From: an uncultured Oscillospiraceae bacterium
GTDB lineage: Bacteria; Bacillota; Clostridia; Oscillospirales; Oscillospiraceae
Assembly: GCA_944387035.1 (NCBI GenBank)
Contig: CALXDJ010000018.1
Location: forward strand, 1-37,402
DNA: 37,402 nt
Direction: 5' to 3'
Shown piece by piece: positions 22,571-30,344 of the stretch (its first letter is position 1; each line of letters begins with the position of its first letter). The notes below the pieces were generated by a model, which was not told the origin of the DNA, made no database searches, and was given only the letters and a program-made list of their open reading frames with translations. Both the position numbers and the translations under genes were made by a program.

Positions 22571-24382
22571 ATGGAACATTCATATCGCGTCCTGGGGATT
22601 GCACCCTATGAGGGGATGAAAACCCTGATGGCTGATCTGGCGGAGGAATACCCGCAAATGGACCTGACACTGTTTGTGGGGGATCTGGAGCAGGGATTGG
22701 AAATCGCACACAGCAATTTTCACGGGAACTATGATGTGGTGATTTCCCGGGGCGGAACCGCCAAAATGCTCAAGAAAAACCTGCCGCTTCCGGTGGTGGA
22801 GATTCCGGTATCCATGTATGACCTCCTGTGTACGCTGAAGCTGGCGGGCGTCTCCAAGGGGACCGGGACGGTCTCTATGGTCTCTTTTGACAACATCACC
22901 GCCAATGCCCGGCTCCTGTGCGACCTGATGGATTACGATCTCGATATCCACACCGTGGATGACGGGGCGGATGTAGACGCGATCCTCCTGGGACTGAAGA
23001 ATGACCACTGCGACGCGATCCTCTGCGACGCCGTCTCCAACGCCGCCGCCAAACGGCTGGGGTTCCACTCGTTTTTGATCACCTCCGGCGCCGACAGCAT
23101 CCGGCAGGCCTTTGAGCAGGCGCTGCTGCTGTGCCGCAGTCAGACCCGTCTTCGCGAGGAGAACCTGTTTTTCCGGGAGCTGCTCCACGGACAGATCGGA
23201 CAGACGATGGTTCTGGATGACGATGGGCACCTCTACTTGTCCACGCAGGAAAACCCGCCGCCGGACCTTTTGGAGCTGTTGCGGCGGGAACTGCCGGAGT
23301 CCAAACAAGCAGGTGAGCGGCGGATCATCCGAAACATGGGAGGGATGCTGTACGTCATCCGGTCCCGGCGGGTAACGTCCGGCAATCTCTCCCGTACCGC
23401 CTTTTTCTTCACGGTCCGAAAGTCTCCGCTCTCTCCCGGTCAAACCGGCATCCGCTTTTCCACAAGGCCGGAGGCGGAGGCAGCCTTTTCCGAAAACATC
23501 TTCAGCTTCGCCGGAACCACCCGTGGTGCATTGCAGGCGGACATTGACCGCATCAGCCGCAGCAAGTCTCCGGTTGTGGTCACGGGGGAAGACGGCACCG
23601 GGAAGGAGTCCGTCGTCAACCTGCTGTATATGCGGGGAAGCCTGCGAAACAACCCGCTGGTCTTCGTCAACTGCAGCCTTCTCAGCGATAAGAGCTGGGC
23701 CTTTTTGCTGGAGCACCACAACTCTCCCCTGGCAGGGGCGGACACCACCCTTTACTTTGCCAGTATTGACGCGTTGTCTCCGGAACGTCAGCATCAGCTT
23801 CTGGCAGCGCTGTCGGAAATGGACGTATGCCGCCGAAACCGCGTGATTTTTTCCTGTGTGTGCCAACCGGGAGAATATCTGTCTCCGACGGGCTCGCTCT
23901 TTATGGATAAGCTCTGCTGCCTGTCGCTGTTCCTGCCGCCTCTGCGGCAGCTGGCAGAGCAAATCCCGGCACTGGTCAATCTGGCCCTCAGCCATCTAAA
24001 TGCCAATCTCCCCCGGCAGCTGGTGGGCGCGGAGCCGGAAGCCCTGGCCCTGCTGCAGTCTTTCCGCTGGCCGCATAACTACACCCAGTTCCGCAGGGTC
24101 ATCGGGGAACTGGCGGTAGCCGCAGCCGGCCCGGTAATCACGGCGGAAGATGTCCGGCACATTCTGCAGAAGGAGCGGCATATGGGCGCATTTTCTTCCA
24201 TGGCGGAAAACGCCTCCGCTCCGCTGGACCTGAATCGCACACTGGAGCAAATCAGTCAGGATGTGGCACTGCGGGTTCTGGAGGAAACCGGCGGAAACCA
24301 GACGGCAGCAGCCAAGCGCTTAGGCATCAGCCGCACCACCCTGTGGAGACTGCTGCAAAAACAGGAGCTGCGGCAACGGTGA
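22571..24382 (+). CDS. PrpR_N/AAA+/Fis regulator with a degenerate AAA+ domain
   Basis: A 603-residue regulator. The PrpR N-terminal sensor domain fills residues 1-190 (VVISRGGTAKML, PVVEIPVSMYDLL). A middle PAS-like region follows. The AAA+ region from 320 keeps a Walker A-like GEDGTGKES (339-347), but the Walker B segment reads LYFASID, with Ala397-Ser398 where active members have Asp-Glu. The GAFTGA loop that contacts sigma-54 is absent. The C-terminus is a Fis-type helix-turn-helix (GGNQTAAAKRLGISRTTLWRLL). So it binds DNA but probably neither hydrolyses ATP nor activates sigma-54. It probably controls the divergent kinase-pdxA2 operon. AGGAGGGG fixes the start at 22571; the frame is open further upstream. 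Confidence 0.85.
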   Translation: MEHSYRVLGIAPYEGMKTLMADLAEEYPQMDLTLFVGDLEQGLEIAHSNFHGNYDVVISRGGTAKMLKKNLPLPVVEIPVSMYDLLCTLKLAGVSKGTGTVSMVSFDNITANARLLCDLMDYDLDIHTVDDGADVDAILLGLKNDHCDAILCDAVSNAAAKRLGFHSFLITSGADSIRQAFEQALLLCRSQTRLREENLFFRELLHGQIGQTMVLDDDGHLYLSTQENPPPDLLELLRRELPESKQAGERRIIRNMGGMLYVIRSRRVTSGNLSRTAFFFTVRKSPLSPGQTGIRFSTRPEAEAAFSENIFSFAGTTRGALQADIDRISRSKSPVVVTGEDGTGKESVVNLLYMRGSLRNNPLVFVNCSLLSDKSWAFLLEHHNSPLAGADTTLYFASIDALSPERQHQLLAALSEMDVCRRNRVIFSCVCQPGEYLSPTGSLFMDKLCCLSLFLPPLRQLAEQIPALVNLALSHLNANLPRQLVGAEPEALALLQSFRWPHNYTQFRRVIGELAVAAAGPVITAEDVRHILQKERHMGAFSSMAENASAPLDLNRTLEQISQDVALRVLEETGGNQTAAAKRLGISRTTLWRLLQKQELRQR

Positions 24383-24599
24383 AAGGAAGAATCCACCGGC
24401 AAGCTCTTCCAAACACTCGTATCTTACAAACCATGGAGGCGTGCGGCTCAAATGTGCAGGAAGTGTGACAAATCATAGCAGCTCCAGCGGACGAATCATA
24501 CAATCGTACTCGCTTGTCTGTTCCGTTCGTCCATGGATGGCCTCACTCCAAAAGCAGCCGATGTCTGTTCCACCCCCCAATCATTCCAGGCAAAAAAAA

Positions 24600-24632
24600 G
24601 TTCCTGATTTCTTGCGAAATCAGGAACTTTTT
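24600..24632. terminator. Terminator of the original tRNA-Val locus
   Basis: GTTCCTGATTTC and GAAATCAGGAAC form a perfect 12-bp stem around TTGC, flanked by an A-run on the left and a T-run on the right, so it works in both directions. It also ends the regulator transcript. Confidence 0.75.
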
Positions 24633-24677
24633 GGTGGAGACTACTGGACTCGAACCAGTGACCTCCTGCGTGTGAAG
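24601..24677. other. Left attachment site (att) of the integrated element
   Basis: These 77 bp match 37047-37123 in the same orientation with three mismatches, all in the first 14 bases; the last 63 bp (24615-24677) are identical. The block covers the terminator and the 3' part of tRNA-Val, the classical target of tyrosine integrases. Confidence 0.88.
24632..24677 (-). pseudogene. tRNA-Val 3' fragment
   Basis: Identical to 46 bases of the intact tRNA-Val at 37078-37123: CCA end, acceptor 3' strand, T arm, variable loop and the 3' side of the anticodon arm. The 5' half is missing. It is the displaced 3' end left by integration. Confidence 0.88.
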
Positions 24678-25000
24678 ATCCGTCTGGACGTCAAAGCCTT
24701 GCTATTGGGCGCTTTCCGGTACTTTTTGCTCCATTTTTTCAGAGCAGGCAAGAGGTCATTGTCCACTGCGTCCACCCGCTGATATCCGGATATTGGTCAG
24801 CGTATTGGTCAAATCCCCGGCTCCGCCTATTGGGCGGGGCCGGGGACGCTTTCCACAAGAAATCATTTCACTGCCGTGATCGTAGCTTGCAATCGAGGAA
24901 ATGTCAAGCACTGTTTTCGGCCCAGGCAACTTGTGCCAGAGAAAGCCTGCAATTTTATTTTTGAGATGGCGCCACGACACGGCAGAAAAACTGCTCTGGG
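24678..25000. other. Left end region of the integrated element
   Basis: No gene is supported. It holds two copies of TATTGGTC with a 12-bp period (24791-24798, 24803-24810), matched near the right end, and a GC-rich hairpin, CCCCGGC.CCGCC paired with GGCGG.GCCGGGG (about 24814-24844). The rest is unassigned. Confidence 0.55.
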
Positions 25001-25381
25001 TCAAGCCCTCTTTTCTGCGACTACTTCGATTTCCACTTTTGCGTCCCGGGGTAGCCTGGCTACCTGGAAGGCAGCGCGAGCGGGGTAGGGCTGGGAGAAG
25101 AAGGCGCTGTAGACCTCATTCATAGAAGAAAAATCTTCCATGTCAGCCAGAAGTACAGTGGTTTTGACTACGTCAGTCATGGACAAACCAGCCTGCTCTA
25201 AAATCGCCTTGACGTTGGATAGAGAGACACGGGTCTGGTCTCGGATGTCTTCCGAGGGAAAGTCCCCGGTGACCGGATCAATGGGAAGCTGGCCGGAGAC
25301 GTAGATAGTGTGGTTGGTTTCGATAGCCTGGGAGTAGGGGCCAATGGCTGTTGGCGCGGAAGCTGTAGTGATATTTTTCAT
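25001..25381 (-). CDS. ridA: RidA family 2-iminopropanoate/2-aminoacrylate deaminase
   Basis: A 126-residue RidA/YjgF protein with the family landmarks GPYSQAI (14-20), YVSGQLPIDP, VVKTTVLLADM, the catalytic Arg102 in YPARAAFQVARLP, and the C-terminal KVEIEVVA. RidA hydrolyses reactive enamine/imine products of PLP enzymes to 2-oxoacids and ammonia, protecting other PLP enzymes. AAAGGAGG fixes the start at 25381; the open frame continues upstream without a site. It is divergent from an XRE regulator and near a MalY-type lyase whose reaction makes exactly this intermediate. It is the leftmost gene of the integrated element. Confidence 0.92.
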   Translation of the reverse strand: MKNITTASAPTAIGPYSQAIETNHTIYVSGQLPIDPVTGDFPSEDIRDQTRVSLSNVKAILEQAGLSMTDVVKTTVLLADMEDFSSMNEVYSAFFSQPYPARAAFQVARLPRDAKVEIEVVAEKRA

Positions 25382-25412
25382 AAGGTCCTCCTTTTGTTGA
25401 ACAGGAACAGAA

Positions 25413-25441
25413 TTGACTTTTTCTCCAGAATCAGATATCTT
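25413..25441 (+). promoter_or_regulatory. Promoter of the XRE regulator
   Basis: TTGACT (25413-25418) and TATCTT (25436-25441) are spaced by 17 bases, 40 bp upstream of the regulator start, in the ridA divergent region. Confidence 0.5.
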
Positions 25442-25480
25442 TAAATGAAAAGAGTGTGAAACTGCTGTGGGAGGATTACC

Positions 25481-26188
25481 ATGTCTGAGATCTCTGCTGA
25501 GGCAGGAAAACGCATCCGTTATTTCCGAAAGAGCCGCTCTATGACTCTGGAAGAGTTGGCCGCAGTCATCCATAAGAGTAAGGCCACCCTCTCCAAATAT
25601 GAGACTGGGGAGATCTCCATTGACCTGGATACCTTGTACGACCTGGCAGTTGCCCTGCAGGTCCGTGCTGAGCAGCTGCTTCCCGCAAGCTCTGGGAAGA
25701 CTGCTTCACCGCCTCGAGAGATTCACCCTGCTTTCTTTCGGGGACTAGAGCGGTTTTACGGTTATTACTTCGACGGACGCAATGGGCAGGTGAGCCGCTC
25801 TGCCTTTGATGTGTTTTCCCAGATCGATACAAACCGCTATAAGATTGCCATGTATATGTCCTACCGGGATCTGGAGCGGTACCAACAGGCTGAAAACACC
25901 TACTGGGGGTATATCGAGCATTTTGATGCACTTTCCCTCATCGAACTGGCCCACCAGAGCAACCCTATGGAGAAAGCCAGCATCCAGATTCTCTCTTCCT
26001 TCCTGGATGCGGAGACCAAGTGGGGCCTTTGGAACGGGGTTTCCTCCCGGCCCATGATGCCGGTGGCCCTGAAGATCCTTTTTTCCAAGAAACCGCTGAA
26101 GGAGGATGGAGAGCTGATCCGCCAACTGAAGGTCTCACAGGAGGATATACGGCGGATGAAATATTATAACATGTTCTCGGTGATATAG
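25481..26188 (+). CDS. XRE-family transcriptional regulator
   Basis: A 235-residue regulator. The N-terminal helix-turn-helix (residues 8-65) has the Cro/C1 pattern: GKRIRYFRKSRSMTLEELA, then KATLSKYETGE and DTLYDLAVALQV. The C-terminal 160 residues are a helical, Tyr/Phe-rich domain I do not recognise; it may bind a ligand or mediate dimerisation. GGGAGGATTACC precedes the ATG. It is divergent from ridA and convergent with the malY-like gene, so it probably controls the lyase/permease/ridA set. A large terminator hairpin separates it from malY. Confidence 0.88.
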   Translation: MSEISAEAGKRIRYFRKSRSMTLEELAAVIHKSKATLSKYETGEISIDLDTLYDLAVALQVRAEQLLPASSGKTASPPREIHPAFFRGLERFYGYYFDGRNGQVSRSAFDVFSQIDTNRYKIAMYMSYRDLERYQQAENTYWGYIEHFDALSLIELAHQSNPMEKASIQILSSFLDAETKWGLWNGVSSRPMMPVALKILFSKKPLKEDGELIRQLKVSQEDIRRMKYYNMFSVI

Positions 26189-26199
26189 ATCTCGGGGAA

Positions 26200-26243
26200 A
26201 TGCCGCGTCTGACAGGAAGTCCTGTTTGCCGCGGCATATTTTA
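26200..26243. terminator. Terminator between convergent genes
   Basis: ATGCCGCG (26200-26207) pairs with CGCGGCAT (26230-26237), with an inner ACAGGA/TCCTGT stem; ATTTTAT follows on the plus strand. It lies between the stops of the XRE and lyase genes. Confidence 0.7.
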
Positions 26244-26257
26244 TGCCGGAGGGGCGG

Positions 26258-27472
26258 TCAGCTCTTTCTGTGCCGGCGGATGGAATCCCGAATGCGCTCC
26301 AAGCCGGTCTGAATCATGGATCGAGGCATGGCCAGATTCAGACGGATATACCCCTCCGCGTTGTCTACGAACAAGGAGTTGCCCCCCTCCAGCAACACGC
26401 CGGCTTCGTTGGCAAAGAAACCCGGAAGATCCGCCACATCAGGCAGACACCGTCCCAGGTCCACCCAGGCCAGGTAGGTGGCATCGGAGATATTCATTAC
26501 AGCCTCGGGCAGTTCCAGGGACAGAAACTCCTGTACAAATGCAAAGTTGCCGTCCAGATAGTCCCGCAGCTCTTCCAGCCAGGGACCGCCCTTGTCGTAG
26601 GCTGCCTTGGCAGCGGTGAGAGACAGAGGATTCACCATACCGAAGAGCTTGTCCCGGGCCCTGAACTCCTCCCGGGTAGCCTGGTCCCGGATAATGATGT
26701 TGGAGAAGGCCATCCCCGCCAGGTTGAAGGTCTTGGTGGGGGCCATGCAGGTGATGAGCTTGGGGTAATCGGTCATAATCTTGGCCATGGGGATGTGGGA
26801 CTTCCCCTTTCGGGTCAGGTCGCAGTGAATCTCGTCGGACACCACCCACAGGTTGTACTTTTCCATAATGGCCGCCGCCTGGCGGAGTTCTTCCTCTGTC
26901 CAGATGTGACCAGTGGGGTTGTGGGGGTTACACCAGAATACCAGTTTGCATTTGGGGTCGGCGCACCGGCGCTCAAAGTCCTCTGCGTCCAATGTGAAGC
27001 AGCCTTTCTCGTCCTTCTTCAGGGGAGAGTGGAGTACGCCCCTGTTAGAGTACTCGGCGGCATGGAGAAAGTAGCCGTAGGCGGGGGTGTTGATGAGAAC
27101 CTTCTCGTTGGGGGCAGTCAGACTCTCCACCAGCTGGTAAATGGCGGGAATGATGCCGGGGGAGAAGCACAGCTCTTCCTGGGATACTTCCCAGCCGTAG
27201 TGCTCCAGACACCAGTGCCGGAAAGACTGGTAATACCCATCATCGTACACACCGGTATAGCCGAAGATGCGGCGATCGATTCGCTGGCGCATGGCGTCCA
27301 GAATCTCCGGGGCCACGCCGAACTCCATATCTGCCACCCACATGCGGACAAATTCCTCGTCCTTGTAGGGAAAGACTTTCTCGGGGCCGGCATGGAAGAT
27401 GTACTGCCGGAAGCCGTCGGTGTTCAGGGCGTTGGTTCCACGGCGGTCAATGATTTCGTCAAAGTGATACAT
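26258..27472 (-). CDS. MalY/PatB-type PLP-dependent C-S lyase (cystathionine beta-lyase family)
   Basis: A 404-residue class I/II aminotransferase-fold enzyme. It starts with FDEIIDRRGTNALNTDG, the family's Cys-S-lyase opening, and has the WVADMEFG motif (45-52), NPHNPTG (182-188), the cofactor-binding VSDEIH with Asp213 and the Schiff-base Lys247 in APTKTFNLAG. The family cleaves cystathionine, cysteine or cysteine S-conjugates to pyruvate, ammonia and a thiol, through 2-aminoacrylate. GCAGGAGG fixes the start; the longer frame overlaps the permease end. It follows the permease by 77 bp on the same strand, so import and cleavage of one amino acid are likely coupled. The exact substrate is not readable. 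Confidence 0.88.
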   Translation of the reverse strand: MYHFDEIIDRRGTNALNTDGFRQYIFHAGPEKVFPYKDEEFVRMWVADMEFGVAPEILDAMRQRIDRRIFGYTGVYDDGYYQSFRHWCLEHYGWEVSQEELCFSPGIIPAIYQLVESLTAPNEKVLINTPAYGYFLHAAEYSNRGVLHSPLKKDEKGCFTLDAEDFERRCADPKCKLVFWCNPHNPTGHIWTEEELRQAAAIMEKYNLWVVSDEIHCDLTRKGKSHIPMAKIMTDYPKLITCMAPTKTFNLAGMAFSNIIIRDQATREEFRARDKLFGMVNPLSLTAAKAAYDKGGPWLEELRDYLDGNFAFVQEFLSLELPEAVMNISDATYLAWVDLGRCLPDVADLPGFFANEAGVLLEGGNSLFVDNAEGYIRLNLAMPRSMIQTGLERIRDSIRRHRKS

Positions 27473-27549
27473 AGAAAACCTCCTGCAAATTCGCTCGGTA
27501 GTATGCTTGTATAGTAATATGTGATGCCATTGGGTACGGCAATCTTCTG

Positions 27550-28929
27550 TCATTCGTCTGCCTTTAGGGCTGAATCCACGATCTCCTGCCGACGTTTACC
27601 CAGTACGGAACTGTCCACCGAGTGGGTTTTCAGTGCGATGGCGGAGAAGATCAGGGGGATGATGACGATGGCGGCGGCCACTGCCGCGTCAGTAGATGTT
27701 AGATCCTTAAAAAGGGTGACGGCAATGATCAAGGCGCAGATGCCGCCCAACACGCTGCAGGCACGGAAAGCCCAGACGGGGATCTTAATGGAGCGCTTGG
27801 CAAACTGCTCGGGGTATTTCTTTGGGATGATGATGCATGCAGCGTTCAAATAAGCGTTGATGAGCATAGAGGGAATCATCAGCATGGTGATGGCGTTTCC
27901 CACGCTCATGCCGGTAAGAATAGGGACCAGAGCGATGATGTAGACCATCAGGAAGCAGAAGTAGGGATAGCCATCATTGCTTTTTTTGCGGAAAATCTGG
28001 GGCAGCCAACCGTCGTCCGCCATGTGGGACAAGGGCTCCCGGATCATGGCTAGCACCGCCAGGAAAGAGGAGATGATGGCACATACGCCGCCGCCGATGA
28101 TGAAAAAGGCGAAGGGCCCCTGGGACATGATGGCCCCGGCAGTGACGCTGAGGTTTTTGCCGGCAATCATATCGTAGGGAAGGACGCCGGCAGCCACATA
28201 CGACATCAGTCCGTAGACAGCAGACACCACCAGGCAGGTGACCAGGATGCCCAGGGGGATTGTACGCTTGGCATTTTTGGTAATGGGAACCACACCCACG
28301 GGACCCATGGTAGTGCCCTGGCAGGCCCAGCCCATCACCGCGATGGCGCTCAACATCCCCATAAAACCATTGCGGAAGAAGCCGCCGTCGTAGCTGGGAT
28401 TAAAAAAGACTGCTGCGTCCACATTGGGAAAACCCATCACGACAAAGAGAACTAGAGCACCAATCAGTAAAACTGTCGCCACGTTCTGGAACAGAGTGAC
28501 GATTCGATTGCCCCGGATTGTCAGCAGGAAAAAGACAGTCAACAAAATGGCGCTGGACAGCTTGCTGTGATCTGCCAGAACAGGCCACAGGCTGCTGAGA
28601 TAGTCGGTTAGGGAGAGGGCGTAGCCGGTGAAACCGAAGGCCCAGATCACGTTGGTCCATCCGCCGTAGCCGGTGAGCAGAGGCGGCAGCAGCATCCCCT
28701 TCATGCTGTAGTCGCCGCCCTCTACGACAAAAACGCCGGACATGGCCAGATTGTACCAGTAGGCCAACAGCATGTAGAATACACAGATTACGGTGATGGG
28801 AAGGATAGAGCGTCCTGTCATGCCGATGGCGTTTCCCAGGGTCACAAAGATACCGGAGCCAATGGCTCCGCCCACGCCCAGGCCAACGATATTCCAAAGG
28901 CCAAGTTGTTTTGCTGGCTTGTTGCTCAT
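27550..28929 (-). CDS. APC-superfamily amino acid permease
   Basis: A 459-residue integral membrane transporter with about 12 hydrophobic segments. The N-terminus LGLWNIVGLGVGGAIGSGIFVTLG is the substrate-binding helix 1 motif of APC amino acid transporters, and the helix 6 region has IAVMGWACQGTTMGPV. GGAGG precedes the ATG at 28929. It is the first gene of a two-gene operon with the C-S lyase. A promoter (29013-29040) and an inverted repeat (28968-28985) lie upstream. It probably imports the lyase substrate, perhaps by proton symport or antiport. Confidence 0.88.
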   Translation of the reverse strand: MSNKPAKQLGLWNIVGLGVGGAIGSGIFVTLGNAIGMTGRSILPITVICVFYMLLAYWYNLAMSGVFVVEGGDYSMKGMLLPPLLTGYGGWTNVIWAFGFTGYALSLTDYLSSLWPVLADHSKLSSAILLTVFFLLTIRGNRIVTLFQNVATVLLIGALVLFVVMGFPNVDAAVFFNPSYDGGFFRNGFMGMLSAIAVMGWACQGTTMGPVGVVPITKNAKRTIPLGILVTCLVVSAVYGLMSYVAAGVLPYDMIAGKNLSVTAGAIMSQGPFAFFIIGGGVCAIISSFLAVLAMIREPLSHMADDGWLPQIFRKKSNDGYPYFCFLMVYIIALVPILTGMSVGNAITMLMIPSMLINAYLNAACIIIPKKYPEQFAKRSIKIPVWAFRACSVLGGICALIIAVTLFKDLTSTDAAVAAAIVIIPLIFSAIALKTHSVDSSVLGKRRQEIVDSALKADE

Positions 28930-28967
28930 AAATTACCTCCTGCTCTTCTTTTCTGGGATAAATTTGT

Positions 28968-28985
28968 TGATCCTGACATCAACTG
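28968..28985. promoter_or_regulatory. Inverted repeat in the permease leader
   Basis: GTTGAT-CCTGAC-ATCAAC, a perfect 6-6-6 palindrome, lies between the promoter and the permease start. It is a candidate operator for the XRE regulator, though no second copy is seen at the ridA promoter. Confidence 0.45.
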
Positions 28986-29012
28986 GCCGCGCAGCACAGC
29001 TTTATGTTGTTA

Positions 29013-29040
29013 AGTATATGGATTTTTTTGCCTGCGTCAA
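29013..29040 (-). promoter_or_regulatory. Promoter of the permease-lyase operon
   Basis: On the minus strand TTGACG (29040-29035) and TATACT (29018-29013) are spaced by 16 bases. Transcription would start near 29006 and give a leader of about 75 bases. Confidence 0.6.
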
Positions 29041-29537
29041 AAAGATCTGAATTTCATATAGAGAAACAAAATACGCATTAGTATCGCAAAAATAGAATTA
29101 TGGATTGTCTGTGTGGGTAATTGCCTTCCAGTAAAAAAATTACCGGGAAAATACCAGGTTTGTATATTTTGGCGAGAGATAGCATTCGCTTCTCCTGCTT
29201 GATCGTAAAAATGTCACAACAGCTGCCCGCAGTTGCCTAACAGAAAGTTTGCACCAATGTAGCACGCTTCATCTATCTACTCGAAAATTTTTCGTACAGG
29301 TCACAAAACTATCTGAAACTTTTAATGCAAATTACTTCAAAAGCTGATTATATTCTGGGGCCACTTTCCAAGATATCCAGTAGTGCCTTGTATGAGAAGT
29401 AGCTAAACCGGGAGACAGCGCACAACGCGGCCTTTGACTGTATACAGACATCACATTACGGGTTTTCTTGATTTATTTCCAAGCGCAAGAAGAACAAAGG
29501 TTTACAGAAGGTTCACAGATGACCCGGGGGTCAGCGG
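29041..29537. other. AT-rich intergenic region without a supported gene
   Basis: No reading frame with a ribosome binding site is present. A copy of GGGGTCA at 29527-29533 matches four more copies in the oriT-like region at 30.5 kb. Confidence 0.5.
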
Positions 29538-29566
29538 TTGACACAGTTTCTCTCTAATTTTATAAT
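29538..29566 (+). promoter_or_regulatory. Perfect consensus sigma-70 promoter
   Basis: TTGACA (29538-29543), 17 bases, TATAAT (29561-29566). Both hexamers and the spacing are ideal. It drives a short untranslated transcript or the leader of the replication/mobilisation genes. Confidence 0.8.
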
Positions 29567-29572
29567 ACAAAT

Positions 29573-29703
29573 ACTGGAAATCAAAAGCCCGGTAGCCCTT
29601 CACGCGGGCCAGTACAGTACTACAAGTGAATAGTGGCATGTTAAGGGGAAGGGCGCCATCCGTGATCGTAAAAGCAAGGACGATCTGGGTGGCTTTTTGT
29701 TTT
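29573..29703 (+). ncRNA. Candidate structured RNA of about 130 nt (sRNA or attenuator leader)
   Basis: The predicted transcript runs from the consensus promoter to an intrinsic terminator, with no plausible coding sequence inside. It contains a GCCCG/CGGGC stem (about 29587-29609) before the terminator stem. It may be a stand-alone regulatory RNA, or an attenuated leader for the gene at 29976. RNA family not recognised. Confidence 0.45.
29655..29703 (+). terminator. Terminator of the short transcript
   Basis: GCCATCC and GATCGT pair with ACGATC and GGGTGGC around a short bulge and a ten-base loop; TTTTTGTTTT follows. It lies 273 bp before the next start codon. Confidence 0.7.
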
Positions 29704-29827
29704 CTAGGGAGAAATGAAGGGGGAATGTCGATGAGTGGTTGAACACCAGTTGCTGGTCAACAGAGTTTTTAAGAACGGTGGTGATATGCATCCGCACACA
29801 ATGCAAAGACCAATTGGGTTTCCAAAT

Positions 29828-29869
29828 CAAAAAGGAAAGCCGCCGAAACTGCTGCAACAGTTCGGCGGC
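29828..29869 (-). terminator. Minus-strand terminator opposite the leader of the HTH gene
   Basis: GCCGCCGAA (29839-29847) and TTCGGCGGC (29861-29869) pair perfectly, with an inner CTG/CAG. On the minus strand TTTCCTTTTTG follows. No minus-strand gene lies upstream, so it may end a short antisense RNA. Confidence 0.5.
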
Positions 29870-29975
29870 ACGCCGCGTTCCGAAAAACGCAGACTCCATC
29901 TGCAAACAGTTTAACGCGAAGGCACTCGGAACGCAAGAAAAATTCCATGTCTGAATTTTACAAAGGAGGTTCCGC

Positions 29976-30344
29976 ATGCCAATTCTTGGTGAACGATTCT
30001 ATCAAATGAGCAATGCCATCTTTTACTATGACCTAAAACCGATTCCGCTGGCGGTATACAGTTACCTGGTTTGCTGCGCCGGGCAGAAAGATCTGTGCTG
30101 GCCTAGTATCAAGACCATCGCGCTGCACTGCAACTGTTCAGAGAATGCTGCACGGGATGCGGTCAAGCAGTTAACGGATCGCGGATTCATCCGCAAGGTG
30201 AAGACCACACGATGTGCAAGGAATGGTAAGTGGCTCCAGGGTAACAACCACTACTACATCCTGCCGCTGCCTGTGCTTCCCACTGCGGGGCATCGTGCAG
30301 GCAGGAGATCTGTTAAAAAAGATGGGGAACAAAACGAAGGATAA
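29976..30344 (+). CDS. Winged-helix DNA-binding protein, possible replication initiator
   Basis: A 122-residue protein with a HTH_36-like winged helix. LAVYSYLVCCAGQKDLCWPS leads into a helix-turn-helix (TIALHCNCSENAARDAVKQL) and a beta wing (GFIRKVKTTRC...NHYYIL). The C-terminus is short and basic. AAAGGAGG precedes the ATG. Such domains occur in plasmid replication initiators and in regulators of integrative elements; full initiators are longer, so this may be a regulator or a minimal initiator. It is the first gene of the mobilisation block. Confidence 0.72.
   Translation: MPILGERFYQMSNAIFYYDLKPIPLAVYSYLVCCAGQKDLCWPSIKTIALHCNCSENAARDAVKQLTDRGFIRKVKTTRCARNGKWLQGNNHYYILPLPVLPTAGHRAGRRSVKKDGEQNEG

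Noticed and set aside
24756-25004. Minus-strand frame at the left end of the integrated element
   Set aside because: It spans the GC-rich hairpin and the TATTGGTC motifs, has no ribosome binding site and matches no family.
29600-29977. Minus-strand frame of 125 codons and plus-strand frame 29739-29954 in the leader of the HTH gene
   Set aside because: Neither has a convincing ribosome binding site; both run across terminator hairpins and have protein-unlike composition. The structured RNA reading fits better.
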